Assembly: GCF_900129375.1 (NCBI RefSeq)
Contig: NZ_FQVN01000006.1
Coordinates: 124,001-188,000 of the forward strand
Reading direction: 5' to 3'
From: Streptoalloteichus hindustanus
GTDB lineage: Bacteria > Actinomycetota > Actinomycetes > Mycobacteriales > Pseudonocardiaceae
DNA: 64,000 nt
The notes under the pieces are model-generated. The model searched no databases. It was not told where the DNA came from and saw only the letters and a list, made by a program, of their open reading frames with translations. The position numbers were made by a program, and so were the translations under genes. Positions within the stretch are counted from its first letter, which is position 1. Every line of letters begins with the position of its first letter. Shown here in pieces: positions 1 through 7,363 of this stretch.

Positions 1-798
1 CCCGGCGTCGGGAAGTCGACGTCGACCTCGGCGCTGGTCTCCGCCTACCGGCGGCAGGGCAAGCGGGTCGGCGTGCTGGCCGTCGACCCGTCCTCCCCGT
101 TCTCCGGGGGCGCGCTGCTCGGCGACCGGGTGCGGATGCAGGAGCACGCCACCGACCCCGGCGTGTTCATCCGGTCCATGGCCACCCGGGGGCACCTCGG
201 CGGCCTGTCGTGGGCGACCCCGCAGGCGTTGCGGGTGCTCGACGCCGCCGGCTGCGACGTGGTGCTGGTGGAGACGGTCGGCGTCGGCCAGTCCGAGGTC
301 GAGGTGGTCTCACTGGCCGACACCACGCTCGTGCTGCTCGCGCCCGGCATGGGCGACGGCATCCAGGCGGCCAAGGCCGGCATCCTGGAGGTCGCCGACG
401 TGTTCGTGGTGAACAAGGCCGACCGGGACGGCGCGGACCAGACCGTGCGCGACCTCAAGTACATGATCTCGCTGGGCCGCAGGGAGCGGGAGGGCGCGAT
501 CTGGCGGCCGCCGATCGTCAAGACGGTGGCGGCGCGGGCCGAGGGCCTGGACGAGGTGGTCGCCGCGATCGACGAGCACCACGACTGGATGGTCGCGCAC
601 GGCGAACTGGAGCTGCGCCGCCGCCGCAGGGCTGAGGCCGAGATCGAGGCGATTGCCGTGGAGCGGCTGCGCGCGGAGCTGGGCGACGTGCTCGGCGGGG
701 CGGCTCTGGAGGGGCTGGCCAAGCGCGTCGTCGCCGGGGAGTTGGACCCCTACCGGGCGGCCGACGAGCTCATCGCCACCCTGCGTGTCCAGAGCTGA
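1..798 (+). CDS. meaB: MeaB-type mutase-chaperone GTPase, 5'-truncated
   Basis: GTPase that loads and protects adenosylcobalamin-dependent acyl-CoA mutases (ArgK/MeaB family, SIMIBI class). The frame is open from base 1 and the first visible residues are the Walker A loop PGVGKST, so the start and roughly the first 50-60 residues lie outside the window; the GTG at 73 comes after Walker A and cannot be the start. Visible motifs are AVDPSS (visible residues 27-32), VETVGVGQSE (90-99, switch/Walker B region) and NKAD (138-141, guanine specificity). The C-terminal helical tail is complete to TGA at 796-798. Its client mutase is presumably just upstream, off the window; a second mutase large subunit lies at 16651. 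Confidence 0.93.
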   Translation, partial: PGVGKSTSTSALVSAYRRQGKRVGVLAVDPSSPFSGGALLGDRVRMQEHATDPGVFIRSMATRGHLGGLSWATPQALRVLDAAGCDVVLVETVGVGQSEVEVVSLADTTLVLLAPGMGDGIQAAKAGILEVADVFVVNKADRDGADQTVRDLKYMISLGRREREGAIWRPPIVKTVAARAEGLDEVVAAIDEHHDWMVAHGELELRRRRRAEAEIEAIAVERLRAELGDVLGGAALEGLAKRVVAGELDPYRAADELIATLRVQS

Positions 799-1109
799 CC
801 TGTTTCCGGGCTGTTCTTGCCTGTTCGGGGGAAGCTTGCCCGGTTGACTACCGCACTTTCGTGGTGAGGCTCTCGGGGGGTGCGTGTCAACTGGCTATCG
901 CCATGCTGTGGACAACTTTTCTCGGTTGTCCACAGGCAATGGTGATGGGCTGGCTTCGCCCTGTGACGGGCGGATAGGCTGGTCGCGGGGCTCGCCCCCC
1001 GGGCGGGAGGGGGCTGTACCGGGGCGGGGTGGTCCGCCGCCGGGGCCGAACGCCAGGACCAGTCCGCGGGGTCAGAAGTCAGGGCCAGTTGACGGGCTCC
1101 TCGGCGGGA
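799..1109. other. intergenic region with an inverted DnaA-box-like pair
   Basis: 311 bases between meaB and the convergent VOC gene. No credible coding region was found. The only structured element is an 11-bp inverted repeat at 906-916 and 925-935. The rest is ordinary GC-rich spacer. Confidence 0.6.
906..935. repeat. inverted repeat made of two TTGTCCACA DnaA-box-like sites
   Basis: CTGTGGACAAC (906-916) and GTTGTCCACAG (925-935) are exact reverse complements around an 8-base T-rich loop. Each arm contains TTGTCCACA, the form of DnaA box usual in high-GC actinobacteria. It could be a DnaA-binding pair or simply a hairpin terminator after meaB. No replication genes are nearby, so an origin is unlikely. 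Confidence 0.5.
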
Positions 1110-1496
1110 TCAGTCCTGGTGCAGGCAGATCAGGTTGCCGCAGGTGTCGTCGAAGACGGCGTCGGTGCCGCCGTAGGGCATCTTGGTCGGCGGGAGCGTG
1201 AACTCGACCCCGAGCTCCGACAACCGCCGGTAGTCGCGCTCGCAGTCGTCGGTGGTCAGTGCGGTGGCGGGGTTGCCCGCGGCGCGCACGGCCTGCTGGA
1301 ACGTCCGCGACGCGCCGTCGGCCTTGGCCAGCATCAACCGCGTGCCCTCGGGATCCTCGGGCGAGACCACGGTCAGCCACCGCGAGTTCTCCCCGTAGGA
1401 CGCGTCCATCGCGACCACGAAGCCGAGCTTCTCGGTGTAGAACGCGCGCGCCCGGTCCTGGTCGTCGACGTAGATCTCGGCGAGTTTGATCCGCAT
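1110..1496 (-). CDS. VOC (glyoxalase/bleomycin-resistance fold) protein
   Basis: 128-residue single-domain vicinal-oxygen-chelate protein. It opens with the usual first strand (MRIKLAEIYVDDQDRARAFYTEKLGF, residues 1-26, with the FYTEKLGF motif) and ends with the paired module containing FDDTCGNLICLHQD. The ATG at 1496 is preceded by AAGAGG at good spacing. Proteins of this size dimerise to form metal-dependent active sites, but the substrate cannot be read from the sequence; isomerase, dioxygenase and resistance-binding roles all occur. It is monocistronic or the second gene after the small membrane protein upstream on the same strand. Confidence 0.85.
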   Translation of the reverse strand: MRIKLAEIYVDDQDRARAFYTEKLGFVVAMDASYGENSRWLTVVSPEDPEGTRLMLAKADGASRTFQQAVRAAGNPATALTTDDCERDYRRLSELGVEFTLPPTKMPYGGTDAVFDDTCGNLICLHQD

Positions 1497-1534
1497 GGTC
1501 CGTTCCTCTTCTCGGGACGTGTTCGAAACCGACG

Positions 1535-1774
1535 CTAGGCCGTTCCACCCGGACCGGCCTCCCGACGCCGCGCGCGTCCGGCCGCCCGCCGGCGCGAGCC
1601 GCGCGGGCTCCGCACGGTGTGGAGCACGGTCAGCGCCCGCTCGGCCCGTCGGGTGTCCCTCGACCAGACCGCCACGACGCCGGCGACGAGGGTGAGCAGG
1701 GCGGAGGGGGCGGAGCGGAGGAGGACGAGCGCCACGGCGAGCGCGGCGGGCAGTTCGACGAGGGAGGGAGGCAT
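1535..1774 (-). CDS. small membrane protein, unknown function
   Basis: 79-residue product that I do not recognise. A hydrophobic stretch near residues 5-35 (LPAALAVALVLLRSAPSALL, then TLVAGVVAVWS) fits one long or two short membrane segments and is followed by a strongly basic Arg-rich tail. The ATG at 1774 has a clear GAGGAG ribosome-binding site about 7 bases upstream, the main reason to believe the gene. It lies 38 bases upstream of the VOC gene on the same strand, so the two could be co-transcribed. The positively charged tail should stay in the cytoplasm. Confidence 0.6.
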   Translation of the reverse strand: MPPSLVELPAALAVALVLLRSAPSALLTLVAGVVAVWSRDTRRAERALTVLHTVRSPRGSRRRAAGRARRREAGPGGTA

Positions 1775-1912
1775 CGGCGGGTCTCCTCGCAGCGTGACGG
1801 CGACCGCCTGCGCCTCCACGACGGACCGGCAGCGCCCGCGCTGCCCGATCATCGAACCAGGAACAGACGATCTGGCGGAGCGGCCAGTGTGGCACGGCGG
1901 GCCGCCTGGTGA

Positions 1913-1963
1913 CCACGGCTACCTGGTCACCACGGCTACCTGGTCACCACGGCCGCCTGACGA
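1913..1963. repeat. 17-bp tandem direct repeat, about 3 copies
   Basis: CCACGGCTACCTGGTCA occurs exactly at 1913-1929 and 1930-1946, with a decayed third copy at 1947-1963. It lies between the small membrane gene and the sugar-binding lipoprotein gene. Adjacent copies can also pair as TGGTGACCA/TGGTCACCA hairpins. Probably replication slippage in a terminator-like spacer. Confidence 0.7.
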
Positions 1964-2062
1964 CCAGGACCGCTGACGACCAGTACCCGTGGATCACCAC
2001 CCGCCCCGGACGGCGATGGGCCGGCCCCCGCGCGGAGGCCGGCCCATCGTGGCGTCCGACGG

Positions 2063-3043
2063 TCAGCAGGTCGTCTTGTAGAAGTACTTCGACTGCTGGT
2101 CCATGTCGTCGCGGGTGATCGCGACGAGGTCGGTCTGGATCTCGCCCTCGGTCGACTTGCCCTCGATCGCGGAGACGGCCTGCTCGACGCCCCTGCGGCC
2201 GATGCCGGCCGGGTCCTGGGCGATGAGCGCGTCCACGCCGCCCTTGCGCAGCTCGTCGACCTGCTTCGGGCTGGCGTCGAAGCCGACCAGCTTCACCGCG
2301 CCGGTCTTGCCCGCGTTGCGCAGGCCGGTCGACGCGCCCTCGCCGGTGTTGAGGTTGGTGGCGAACACCCCCGCGAGGTCCGGGTTGGCCGACAGCGTCG
2401 AGGAGACGATCTGCGCGGCCTTGGCCGGCTCGTTGTCGGTGTACTGCTGGCCGAGGTACTTGATGTTCGGGTACTTCTTGATCTCCTCCTCGAAGCCCTT
2501 GGCCCGCATGTCGGTCGTGGAGGTGCCGGCCTTGGTGTTCAGCACCAGGACCGAGCCCTTCTCGCCGACGAGCTTGGCCAGGGTCTCGGCCGCCTTCCGG
2601 CCGCCCTGCTCGTTGTTGGAGGAGATCTTGGAGACCGAGATGGACGCGTCGGTGACCTTGGTGTCCACCTCGACGACCTTGATGCCCGCGTTCTTCAGGT
2701 CCGCCATCGGCCGGGCCATCGCCTTGTCGTCGGTCGGCGCGATGAGCACGCCGCCCGGCTTGGTGGCCAGCACGCCGGTCACGATCGGCGTCTGCAGGCC
2801 GGCCTCGAACTTGTCCGGCGCCTGCTCGGTCAGCTCGTAGCCGCGCTTCTTCGCCTCCTCCTCGGCGCCGCACCGCATCGAGATGTAGAACGGCTCGGCC
2901 TTCACGCCCGGGATGAGCACCAGCTTCTTGCTGGCCTGCCCGGAGTTGTTGCCGCCGCCGATCTTGCCGCCGCCGCCGCAGCCCGCCAGCGCCACCGCCG
3001 CGAGCACCGCCACGCCGAGCCGCAGCGCCTTCGCCCCTGCCAT
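2063..3043 (-). CDS. sugar ABC transporter substrate-binding lipoprotein
   Basis: 326-residue periplasmic-binding protein of the RbsB/FrcB type (type I fold). The ATG at 3043 follows a strong GGAGGGAG site. Residues 1-22 are a lipoprotein signal ending in lipobox LAGC (Cys22), then a Gly-rich linker. The body has typical features of the family: an NTKAGTSTTD hinge-region segment and GVFATNLNTGEGASTGL near the second sugar-contact loop. It is the last gene of the lacI-manA-ATPase-permease-SBP operon, 117 bases after the permease. Linkage to ManA and the GH92 mannosidase makes mannose or a close relative the likely ligand (inference). Confidence 0.9.
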   Translation of the reverse strand: MAGAKALRLGVAVLAAVALAGCGGGGKIGGGNNSGQASKKLVLIPGVKAEPFYISMRCGAEEEAKKRGYELTEQAPDKFEAGLQTPIVTGVLATKPGGVLIAPTDDKAMARPMADLKNAGIKVVEVDTKVTDASISVSKISSNNEQGGRKAAETLAKLVGEKGSVLVLNTKAGTSTTDMRAKGFEEEIKKYPNIKYLGQQYTDNEPAKAAQIVSSTLSANPDLAGVFATNLNTGEGASTGLRNAGKTGAVKLVGFDASPKQVDELRKGGVDALIAQDPAGIGRRGVEQAVSAIEGKSTEGEIQTDLVAITRDDMDQQSKYFYKTTC

Positions 3044-3160
3044 GCCTCTCCCTCCGTTACTGCGGGACACCCGCACCCGGTCACCGCCCGCGGGCGGAAG
3101 AAAACCACGAACACCCACGAACACCGCGGACCGCACCAGTCCGCTCCGGTCCGCCGCGCG

Positions 3161-4246
3161 TCATCGGCCGCTGTCGCGCGCGCGACGCCGCCGCTGGTCG
3201 AACCACACGGCGGCGACCAGGACCACGCTCACCGCGATGGGCTGCCAGAACGGCTGCACCCCCACGATCACGAAGCCCTTCTGCAGCACCGCGGGGATGA
3301 ACACGCCGAACACCGTGCCCAGCACCGTGCCGACCCCGCCGAAGAGGCTGGTGCCGCCGAGCACCGTCGCGGCGATCGAGTTCAGGTTGTCCGTGCTGTG
3401 GCCGCCCAGCGTGGTGGTGCCGAAGTAGGCCAGCGACATGAACCCGGCCAGGCCGGCCAGCAGCCCGACGAACGTGTAGACGAGCACGAGGTGCCGGGTC
3501 ACCGAGATGCCCACGCGCCGCGCGGCCTCCTCGTTCGAGCCGATCGCGTAGGTGTAGCGGCCGAACTTCGTGGTGTGCAGCAGCCACGCGCCGAACATTG
3601 TCACCGCCGCCGCGACCAGCACCATGTGCGGGACCTGGAGCGTCTGGCCGAAGCCGAGCGAGTCCCGCAGCGCCGAGGGCACGGTGCGCACGTCGACGCC
3701 GCCGGTCAGCAACTGCGCCGCGCCGAGGGCGGCGCCGAACGAGCCCAGGGTCACGATCAGCGGCGGGATCCGGAACCGGGCGATGAGCAGGCCGTTGAGC
3801 AGGCCCCACGCCGCGCCGCTGGCCAGGGACAGCAGCAGGCCGATGGCGATGGTGCCGGCGCCGGCCTGCGTCGCGTCGCCGTCGGGGCTGACCGCCTCCA
3901 TCGTCATGGCGCCGGCCACGCCGGAGAACACCAGCACCGACCCGACGGACAGGTCGATCCCGGAGGTGATGATCACGAAGGTCATGCCGACCGAGAGCAC
4001 CAGCAGCACGGCGGCCTCGATCAGCAGCGTCTGGAAGTTGTACAGCGTGGGGAAGGCGTCCGGCCGCAGCACGCTGAACACGACGTAGAGCGCGACCAGC
4101 ACCAGGCCGATCCAGAACGTGCTGGCGCCGACCAGCCGCTGCCACGTCGTCCGGCGCGGCAGGCCCCGCGCGCCCTCGGTGTCCACAGTGGACTTCCCGG
4201 TGTCCGTCACACCCGATCCGTTCGTCGTCCCGGCGTTGTCGCTCAT
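3161..4246 (-). CDS. sugar ABC transporter permease (RbsC/FrcC-like)
   Basis: 361-residue integral membrane subunit with about eight to ten hydrophobic segments after a 40-residue polar N-terminus. The FrcC/RbsC hallmarks GMTFVIITSGIDLSVGSVL and GTSLFGGVGTVLGT are both present. The ATG at 4246 overlaps the ATPase stop codon in an ATGA, showing translational coupling. With the single-domain ATPase and the lipoprotein it forms a complete CUT2-type importer; FrcBCA relatives carry fructose, mannose and ribose. The STVD codons near the N-terminus contain one copy of the TCCACAGTGGA palindrome found repeatedly in the window. Confidence 0.92.
   Translation of the reverse strand: MSDNAGTTNGSGVTDTGKSTVDTEGARGLPRRTTWQRLVGASTFWIGLVLVALYVVFSVLRPDAFPTLYNFQTLLIEAAVLLVLSVGMTFVIITSGIDLSVGSVLVFSGVAGAMTMEAVSPDGDATQAGAGTIAIGLLLSLASGAAWGLLNGLLIARFRIPPLIVTLGSFGAALGAAQLLTGGVDVRTVPSALRDSLGFGQTLQVPHMVLVAAAVTMFGAWLLHTTKFGRYTYAIGSNEEAARRVGISVTRHLVLVYTFVGLLAGLAGFMSLAYFGTTTLGGHSTDNLNSIAATVLGGTSLFGGVGTVLGTVFGVFIPAVLQKGFVIVGVQPFWQPIAVSVVLVAAVWFDQRRRRARDSGR
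4182..4192. repeat. iterated palindrome TCCACWGTGGA (first of 9 copies)
   Basis: An 11-base palindrome with A or T in the centre occurs exactly at 4182, 27655, 38734, 44429, 45254, 52883, 57776, 58415 and 58626. Eight copies lie inside genes and one (44429) is intergenic. Five of the copies have outer bases extending the palindrome to GTCCACAGTGGAC. An imperfect copy, ACCACAGTGGA, sits at 43391. See the separate finding for why this exceeds chance. Confidence 0.75.
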
Positions 4247-5004
4247 GCCGCGTCCTCCTGCGACAGCGCGCCCGTCATCGCGCCGACGAGCTGCTCCAAC
4301 CGGACGTCGGCCGCCGTGAACCGGGCCACCCTGCGGCCCAGCCGGAGCACCTCCACCCGGTCGGCCACCGCCTGCACCTCGGGCATGTTGTGGCTGATCA
4401 GCACGACGGCCACGCCGGTGTCGCGGACCCGGCGGATCACGTCGAGCACCCGCTCGCGCTGCACCACGCCGAGCGCGGCGGTCGGCTCGTCCATGAACAC
4501 GACCTTGTTGGCCCAGACCACGGCGCGCGCCACCGCGACGCCCTGGCGCTGGCCGCCGGACAACGCGCCGATCGGCACGTCGAGGCTCTGCACCTGCACG
4601 CCCAGGGTGCGGAAGTGCTCCGAGGCCCTGCGCCGCATCTCCGCCTTGTCCAGCATGCCCAGCCGGCCGAGCAGCCCGCCCCGCCGCAGTTCCCTGCCCA
4701 GGTACAGGTTCGCCGCGGGGTCCAGCTCGGGGGCCACCGCGAGGTCCTGGTACACCGTCTCGATCCCGAGCTGGCGCGCCCTGGTCGGCGAGTCCAGCGC
4801 GACCGGCTGGCCGTCCAGCAGGATCTCGCCGGAGTCCGGCTGCTCGGCCCCGGACAGGCACTTCACCAGCGTCGACTTCCCGGCGCCGTTGTCGCCGATC
4901 AACGCGACGACCTCACCGGCCCGCACCTCGAACGACGCGCCGCGCAGCGCCTCGACCGACCCGTAGTGCTTGACCAGGTTGCGAGCTTCCAGCAGCGCGC
5001 CCAT
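4243..5004 (-). CDS. sugar ABC transporter ATP-binding protein (FrcA-like)
   Basis: 253-residue single-domain ATPase. Walker A GDNGAGKST is at residues 37-45, the signature LSGGQ at 148-152, Walker B VVFMDEP at 168-174, and the switch region has ISHNMPEV. Unlike RbsA/MglA it is not a tandem two-domain protein but the short FrcA form. The ATG at 5004 overlaps by one base with the manA stop codon (TGATG) and its own stop overlaps the permease start, so expression is coupled on both sides. It powers the importer formed with the permease at 3161 and the lipoprotein at 2063. Confidence 0.92.
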   Translation of the reverse strand: MGALLEARNLVKHYGSVEALRGASFEVRAGEVVALIGDNGAGKSTLVKCLSGAEQPDSGEILLDGQPVALDSPTRARQLGIETVYQDLAVAPELDPAANLYLGRELRRGGLLGRLGMLDKAEMRRRASEHFRTLGVQVQSLDVPIGALSGGQRQGVAVARAVVWANKVVFMDEPTAALGVVQRERVLDVIRRVRDTGVAVVLISHNMPEVQAVADRVEVLRLGRRVARFTAADVRLEQLVGAMTGALSQEDAA

Positions 5005-6020
5005 CACTTCCTCCCCGGTGCCGGCGGCCGGCACCGCACCGCGACAACGTCGCCTTCCAACCGCGCCGCGCCCGCGCCGTGCGGGACCACGACCGTGTCT
5101 CCCCGTCGCACCGCGAGGTCGTCGGAGTCGGTGCGCAGCACGCCCGCGCCCTCCAGGACGACCAGCACGGCGAACGACGGCTCCAGCTCCACCACCGAGC
5201 CCGGGTGCAACCGGTCGGCGCGGAAGAACGCGTCCGCCTCGGCCGGCAGCAGCGGCACGACGGGCGCCCGCCGGTCGCGCGTCTCGCGCACCAGCCCGGC
5301 CAGGCGGTCGGCCGACCACCCCGAGGTGTCCACGCACGCCAGCGCCGTCTCGTAGCCCAGGCCGAGGTGGCCCGCGCTCTCGTCGTCGGCGAACCCGCGC
5401 CACTCCAACATCACGGAGAGGTCGGTCGGCTGCTGGAGCTCGACGATGAACACGCCCTCGCCGATCGCGTGCGGCAGCCCGGCGGGCACGAAGACCGTGT
5501 CGCCCGGCTGGACGCGCACCGCGTTCAGCGCGCCCAACATGGCCGAACTGTCCTGAGTGGACACCCAGGCGCGCACCGTCGCGGCGTCGACGTCCTCGCG
5601 GAAACCGATGTACACCAACGGATCCGGGCCGGTCGTCCCGACGACCACCCACGCCTCGGTCTTGCCGAACCGGCACCCGAGGTGCGCCTGGGCGAAGGAG
5701 TCGGAGGGGTGGCAGTGCACCGGCAGCCGCTGCCCGGCGTCGAGCAGCTTCACCAGCAGCGCCGGGTCGTCCGCGAACGCCGCGGTGTGCTCCGCGCCCA
5801 GCCACGCCGACGGCGCCGCGCGCACCTCGTCCCGCAGCCACCGGCCGCCGGGCAGCCGGGACAGCCCCGACTCGGCCACCCCGAACAGGGTGGTCGTCGA
5901 GGCCACCCAGTCCTCCGGGCCGAACTCGACGGCGCTCGGCGCGTCGCGCAGGTCGGCGATGGCCGCGCCACCGCGGTAGAACCGCGGCGGTTGGTTGGCG
6001 GCAAGCCGGACGGGTCTCAC
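5004..6020 (-). CDS. manA: class I mannose-6-phosphate isomerase
   Basis: 338-residue cupin-type zinc enzyme that interconverts mannose 6-phosphate and fructose 6-phosphate in the cytoplasm. Metal and substrate motifs are visible: VHCHPSD at 101-107, KTEAW at 120-124, and the FVPAGLPHAIGEG loop in the second half. The start is GTG at 6020, overlapping the regulator stop codon as GTGA. Its place between a LacI regulator and a sugar importer, opposite a secreted mannosidase, gives the pathway: extracellular release of mannose, import, phosphorylation (no mannokinase in this window), then isomerisation into glycolysis. Confidence 0.93.
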   Translation of the reverse strand: MRPVRLAANQPPRFYRGGAAIADLRDAPSAVEFGPEDWVASTTTLFGVAESGLSRLPGGRWLRDEVRAAPSAWLGAEHTAAFADDPALLVKLLDAGQRLPVHCHPSDSFAQAHLGCRFGKTEAWVVVGTTGPDPLVYIGFREDVDAATVRAWVSTQDSSAMLGALNAVRVQPGDTVFVPAGLPHAIGEGVFIVELQQPTDLSVMLEWRGFADDESAGHLGLGYETALACVDTSGWSADRLAGLVRETRDRRAPVVPLLPAEADAFFRADRLHPGSVVELEPSFAVLVVLEGAGVLRTDSDDLAVRRGDTVVVPHGAGAARLEGDVVAVRCRPPAPGRK

Positions 6021-7051
6021 GAAAGCCCTACCTCCCCGGAACCACGGGGCACCAGCCGGACCGGGAGCACGACCCGGCGCGGCGGTGCGCTGTCACCCCC
6101 GAGCCGGCCGAACAGCAGCTCGGCCGCGGCCCGGCCCAGCGCGGCGCTGTCGTGCGCCACCACCGTGACCGGCGGGTCCAGCAGGTCCGCCAGCTCGAAG
6201 TCGTCGAAGCCGACCAGCGCGGGGCGGTCGGGCCGGTGGGCGAGCGCCCGCACCGCGTAGACGGTCATCCGGTTGTTGCCGGAGACCACGGCGGTGGCCG
6301 GGTTGGGGCCGTCGAGGACCCGGCGCAGGGCGGCGGCGACGCTGCGCTCGTCGTGCGGCCCCATGACGACGAGCTCCTCGTCGTAGTGCAGGCCGGCCCG
6401 GGCGCAGCCCTCGCGGAAGCCGCGCAGCCGTTCCACCGCCGTGTAGATGTCGGGGGAGTCGCCGAGGAACGCGACGCGGCGGTGCCCGAAGGAGGCGAGG
6501 TGCCGCACCGCCTCCGCGGTGCCGCCGATGTTGTCGACCAGCACGGTGTCGGCGACGACGTCGCCGGCCGGCCGGTCCAGGAGGACCACGGGGGTGCCGG
6601 CCCGCATCTCGGGCACGAGGTAGCCGTGCCGCAGCCCGGTGGGGACGATCAGCAGCCCGTCCACCCGGCGGGCGCAGAACTCCAGCGCCAGGTCGCGCTC
6701 CCTGGCCGGCTCCGCGTCGGAGGACCCGGTCAGCACCAGTCGGCCGTGGTGCCGGGCCACCTCCTCCACCGCCCGGGTGAGCAGCGAGTAGAACGGGTTC
6801 GCGACGTCCTCCAGGATCAGCCCGACCGTGCCGGTGGAGGAGCCCCGGCGCAGGTTGCGCGCGCCGACGTTGCTGCGGAAGCCGAGTTGCTCGATGGCGG
6901 CGAGGACCCGCTCCGCGGTGCCCGGGTGCACGCCGGCCTCGTCGTTGACCACGCGGGAGACGGTCTTGATGCTCACGCCGGCGAGGCGGGCCACGTCGTT
7001 CATCGTGGCGCGCCTGACCTGACGGGGACCGCCCCCAGACAACGTTGTCAT
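6017..7051 (-). CDS. LacI-family transcriptional regulator
   Basis: 344-residue repressor: N-terminal HTH (TMNDVARLAGVSIKTVSRVV, residues 16-35) followed by a periplasmic-binding-protein-like sugar domain with FGHRRVAFLGD and VGFDDFELADLLDPP. I chose ATG 7051 because LacI proteins nearly always keep the Thr before xDVA; the later ATG at 7003 would remove it, and no strong ribosome-binding site serves either. The palindrome at 7038-7049 overlaps codons 1-5, so the gene is probably autoregulated. It begins the manA/ABC operon and is divergent from the GH92 gene. The effector is probably mannose or a mannose phosphate (inference). Confidence 0.9.
   Translation of the reverse strand: MTTLSGGGPRQVRRATMNDVARLAGVSIKTVSRVVNDEAGVHPGTAERVLAAIEQLGFRSNVGARNLRRGSSTGTVGLILEDVANPFYSLLTRAVEEVARHHGRLVLTGSSDAEPARERDLALEFCARRVDGLLIVPTGLRHGYLVPEMRAGTPVVLLDRPAGDVVADTVLVDNIGGTAEAVRHLASFGHRRVAFLGDSPDIYTAVERLRGFREGCARAGLHYDEELVVMGPHDERSVAAALRRVLDGPNPATAVVSGNNRMTVYAVRALAHRPDRPALVGFDDFELADLLDPPVTVVAHDSAALGRAAAELLFGRLGGDSAPPRRVVLPVRLVPRGSGEVGLS
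7038..7049. promoter_or_regulatory. probable LacI operator, perfect 12-bp palindrome
   Basis: GACAACGTTGTC is a perfect palindrome with the CG centre typical of LacI-family operators. It overlaps the proposed start codon of the LacI gene. A related site with the same half-sites is at 7283-7294 in the same divergent region. Confidence 0.7.
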
Positions 7052-7363
7052 AGCGGCGGAATTCGACCCCGCCGCCGTGAGTGGTGTCAACACCGGACAG
7101 GTAATCATTCGGTGACGACGGGTGTGATCAGGCGCGCGTCGACCGGGGCCGACGACCGATCCCGGACTGATTGTTCCTGCTTACGGGGGATCTGCCGGCG
7201 AAAACCGGGCATCTCGCCCGATCGAGGCTTGACGGGCCTTCGCCACTCTTCGCACTGTGACGTGCACGACCGGTGAACACCCGACAAGGTTGTCAGGAAG
7301 CGGCCCCGGCGCGGCGCCGGCACGCACCCACCGCCGCACCGGCGTCGCGCTGGGAGGCAGCGC
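7052..7363. promoter_or_regulatory. divergent control region, lacI-manA operon / GH92 gene
   Basis: 312 bases containing the start regions of both transcription units. The second operator-like site is at 7283-7294 and the GH92 ribosome-binding site GGGAGG is at about 7352-7357. No coding region is supported here. Confidence 0.65.
7283..7294. promoter_or_regulatory. probable LacI operator upstream of GH92 gene
   Basis: GACAAGGTTGTC has the same GACAA/TTGTC half-sites and 2-base spacing as the perfect palindrome at 7038 but an asymmetric centre. It lies 70 bases upstream of the GH92 start, where a repressor would block the promoter. Confidence 0.6.

Noticed and set aside
906-935. Replication origin
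   Set aside because: Only two DnaA-like boxes, no AT-rich segment, and no dnaA, dnaN or rpmH genes nearby.
884-1201. Possible small gene after meaB
   Set aside because: The product is Gly/Arg-rich without a ribosome-binding site, and it runs into the VOC gene in antisense.
7004-7051. Shorter LacI start at ATG 7003
   Set aside because: It would remove the Thr preceding xDVA that caps the first HTH helix in the family. No clear ribosome-binding site decides the matter, so some doubt remains.
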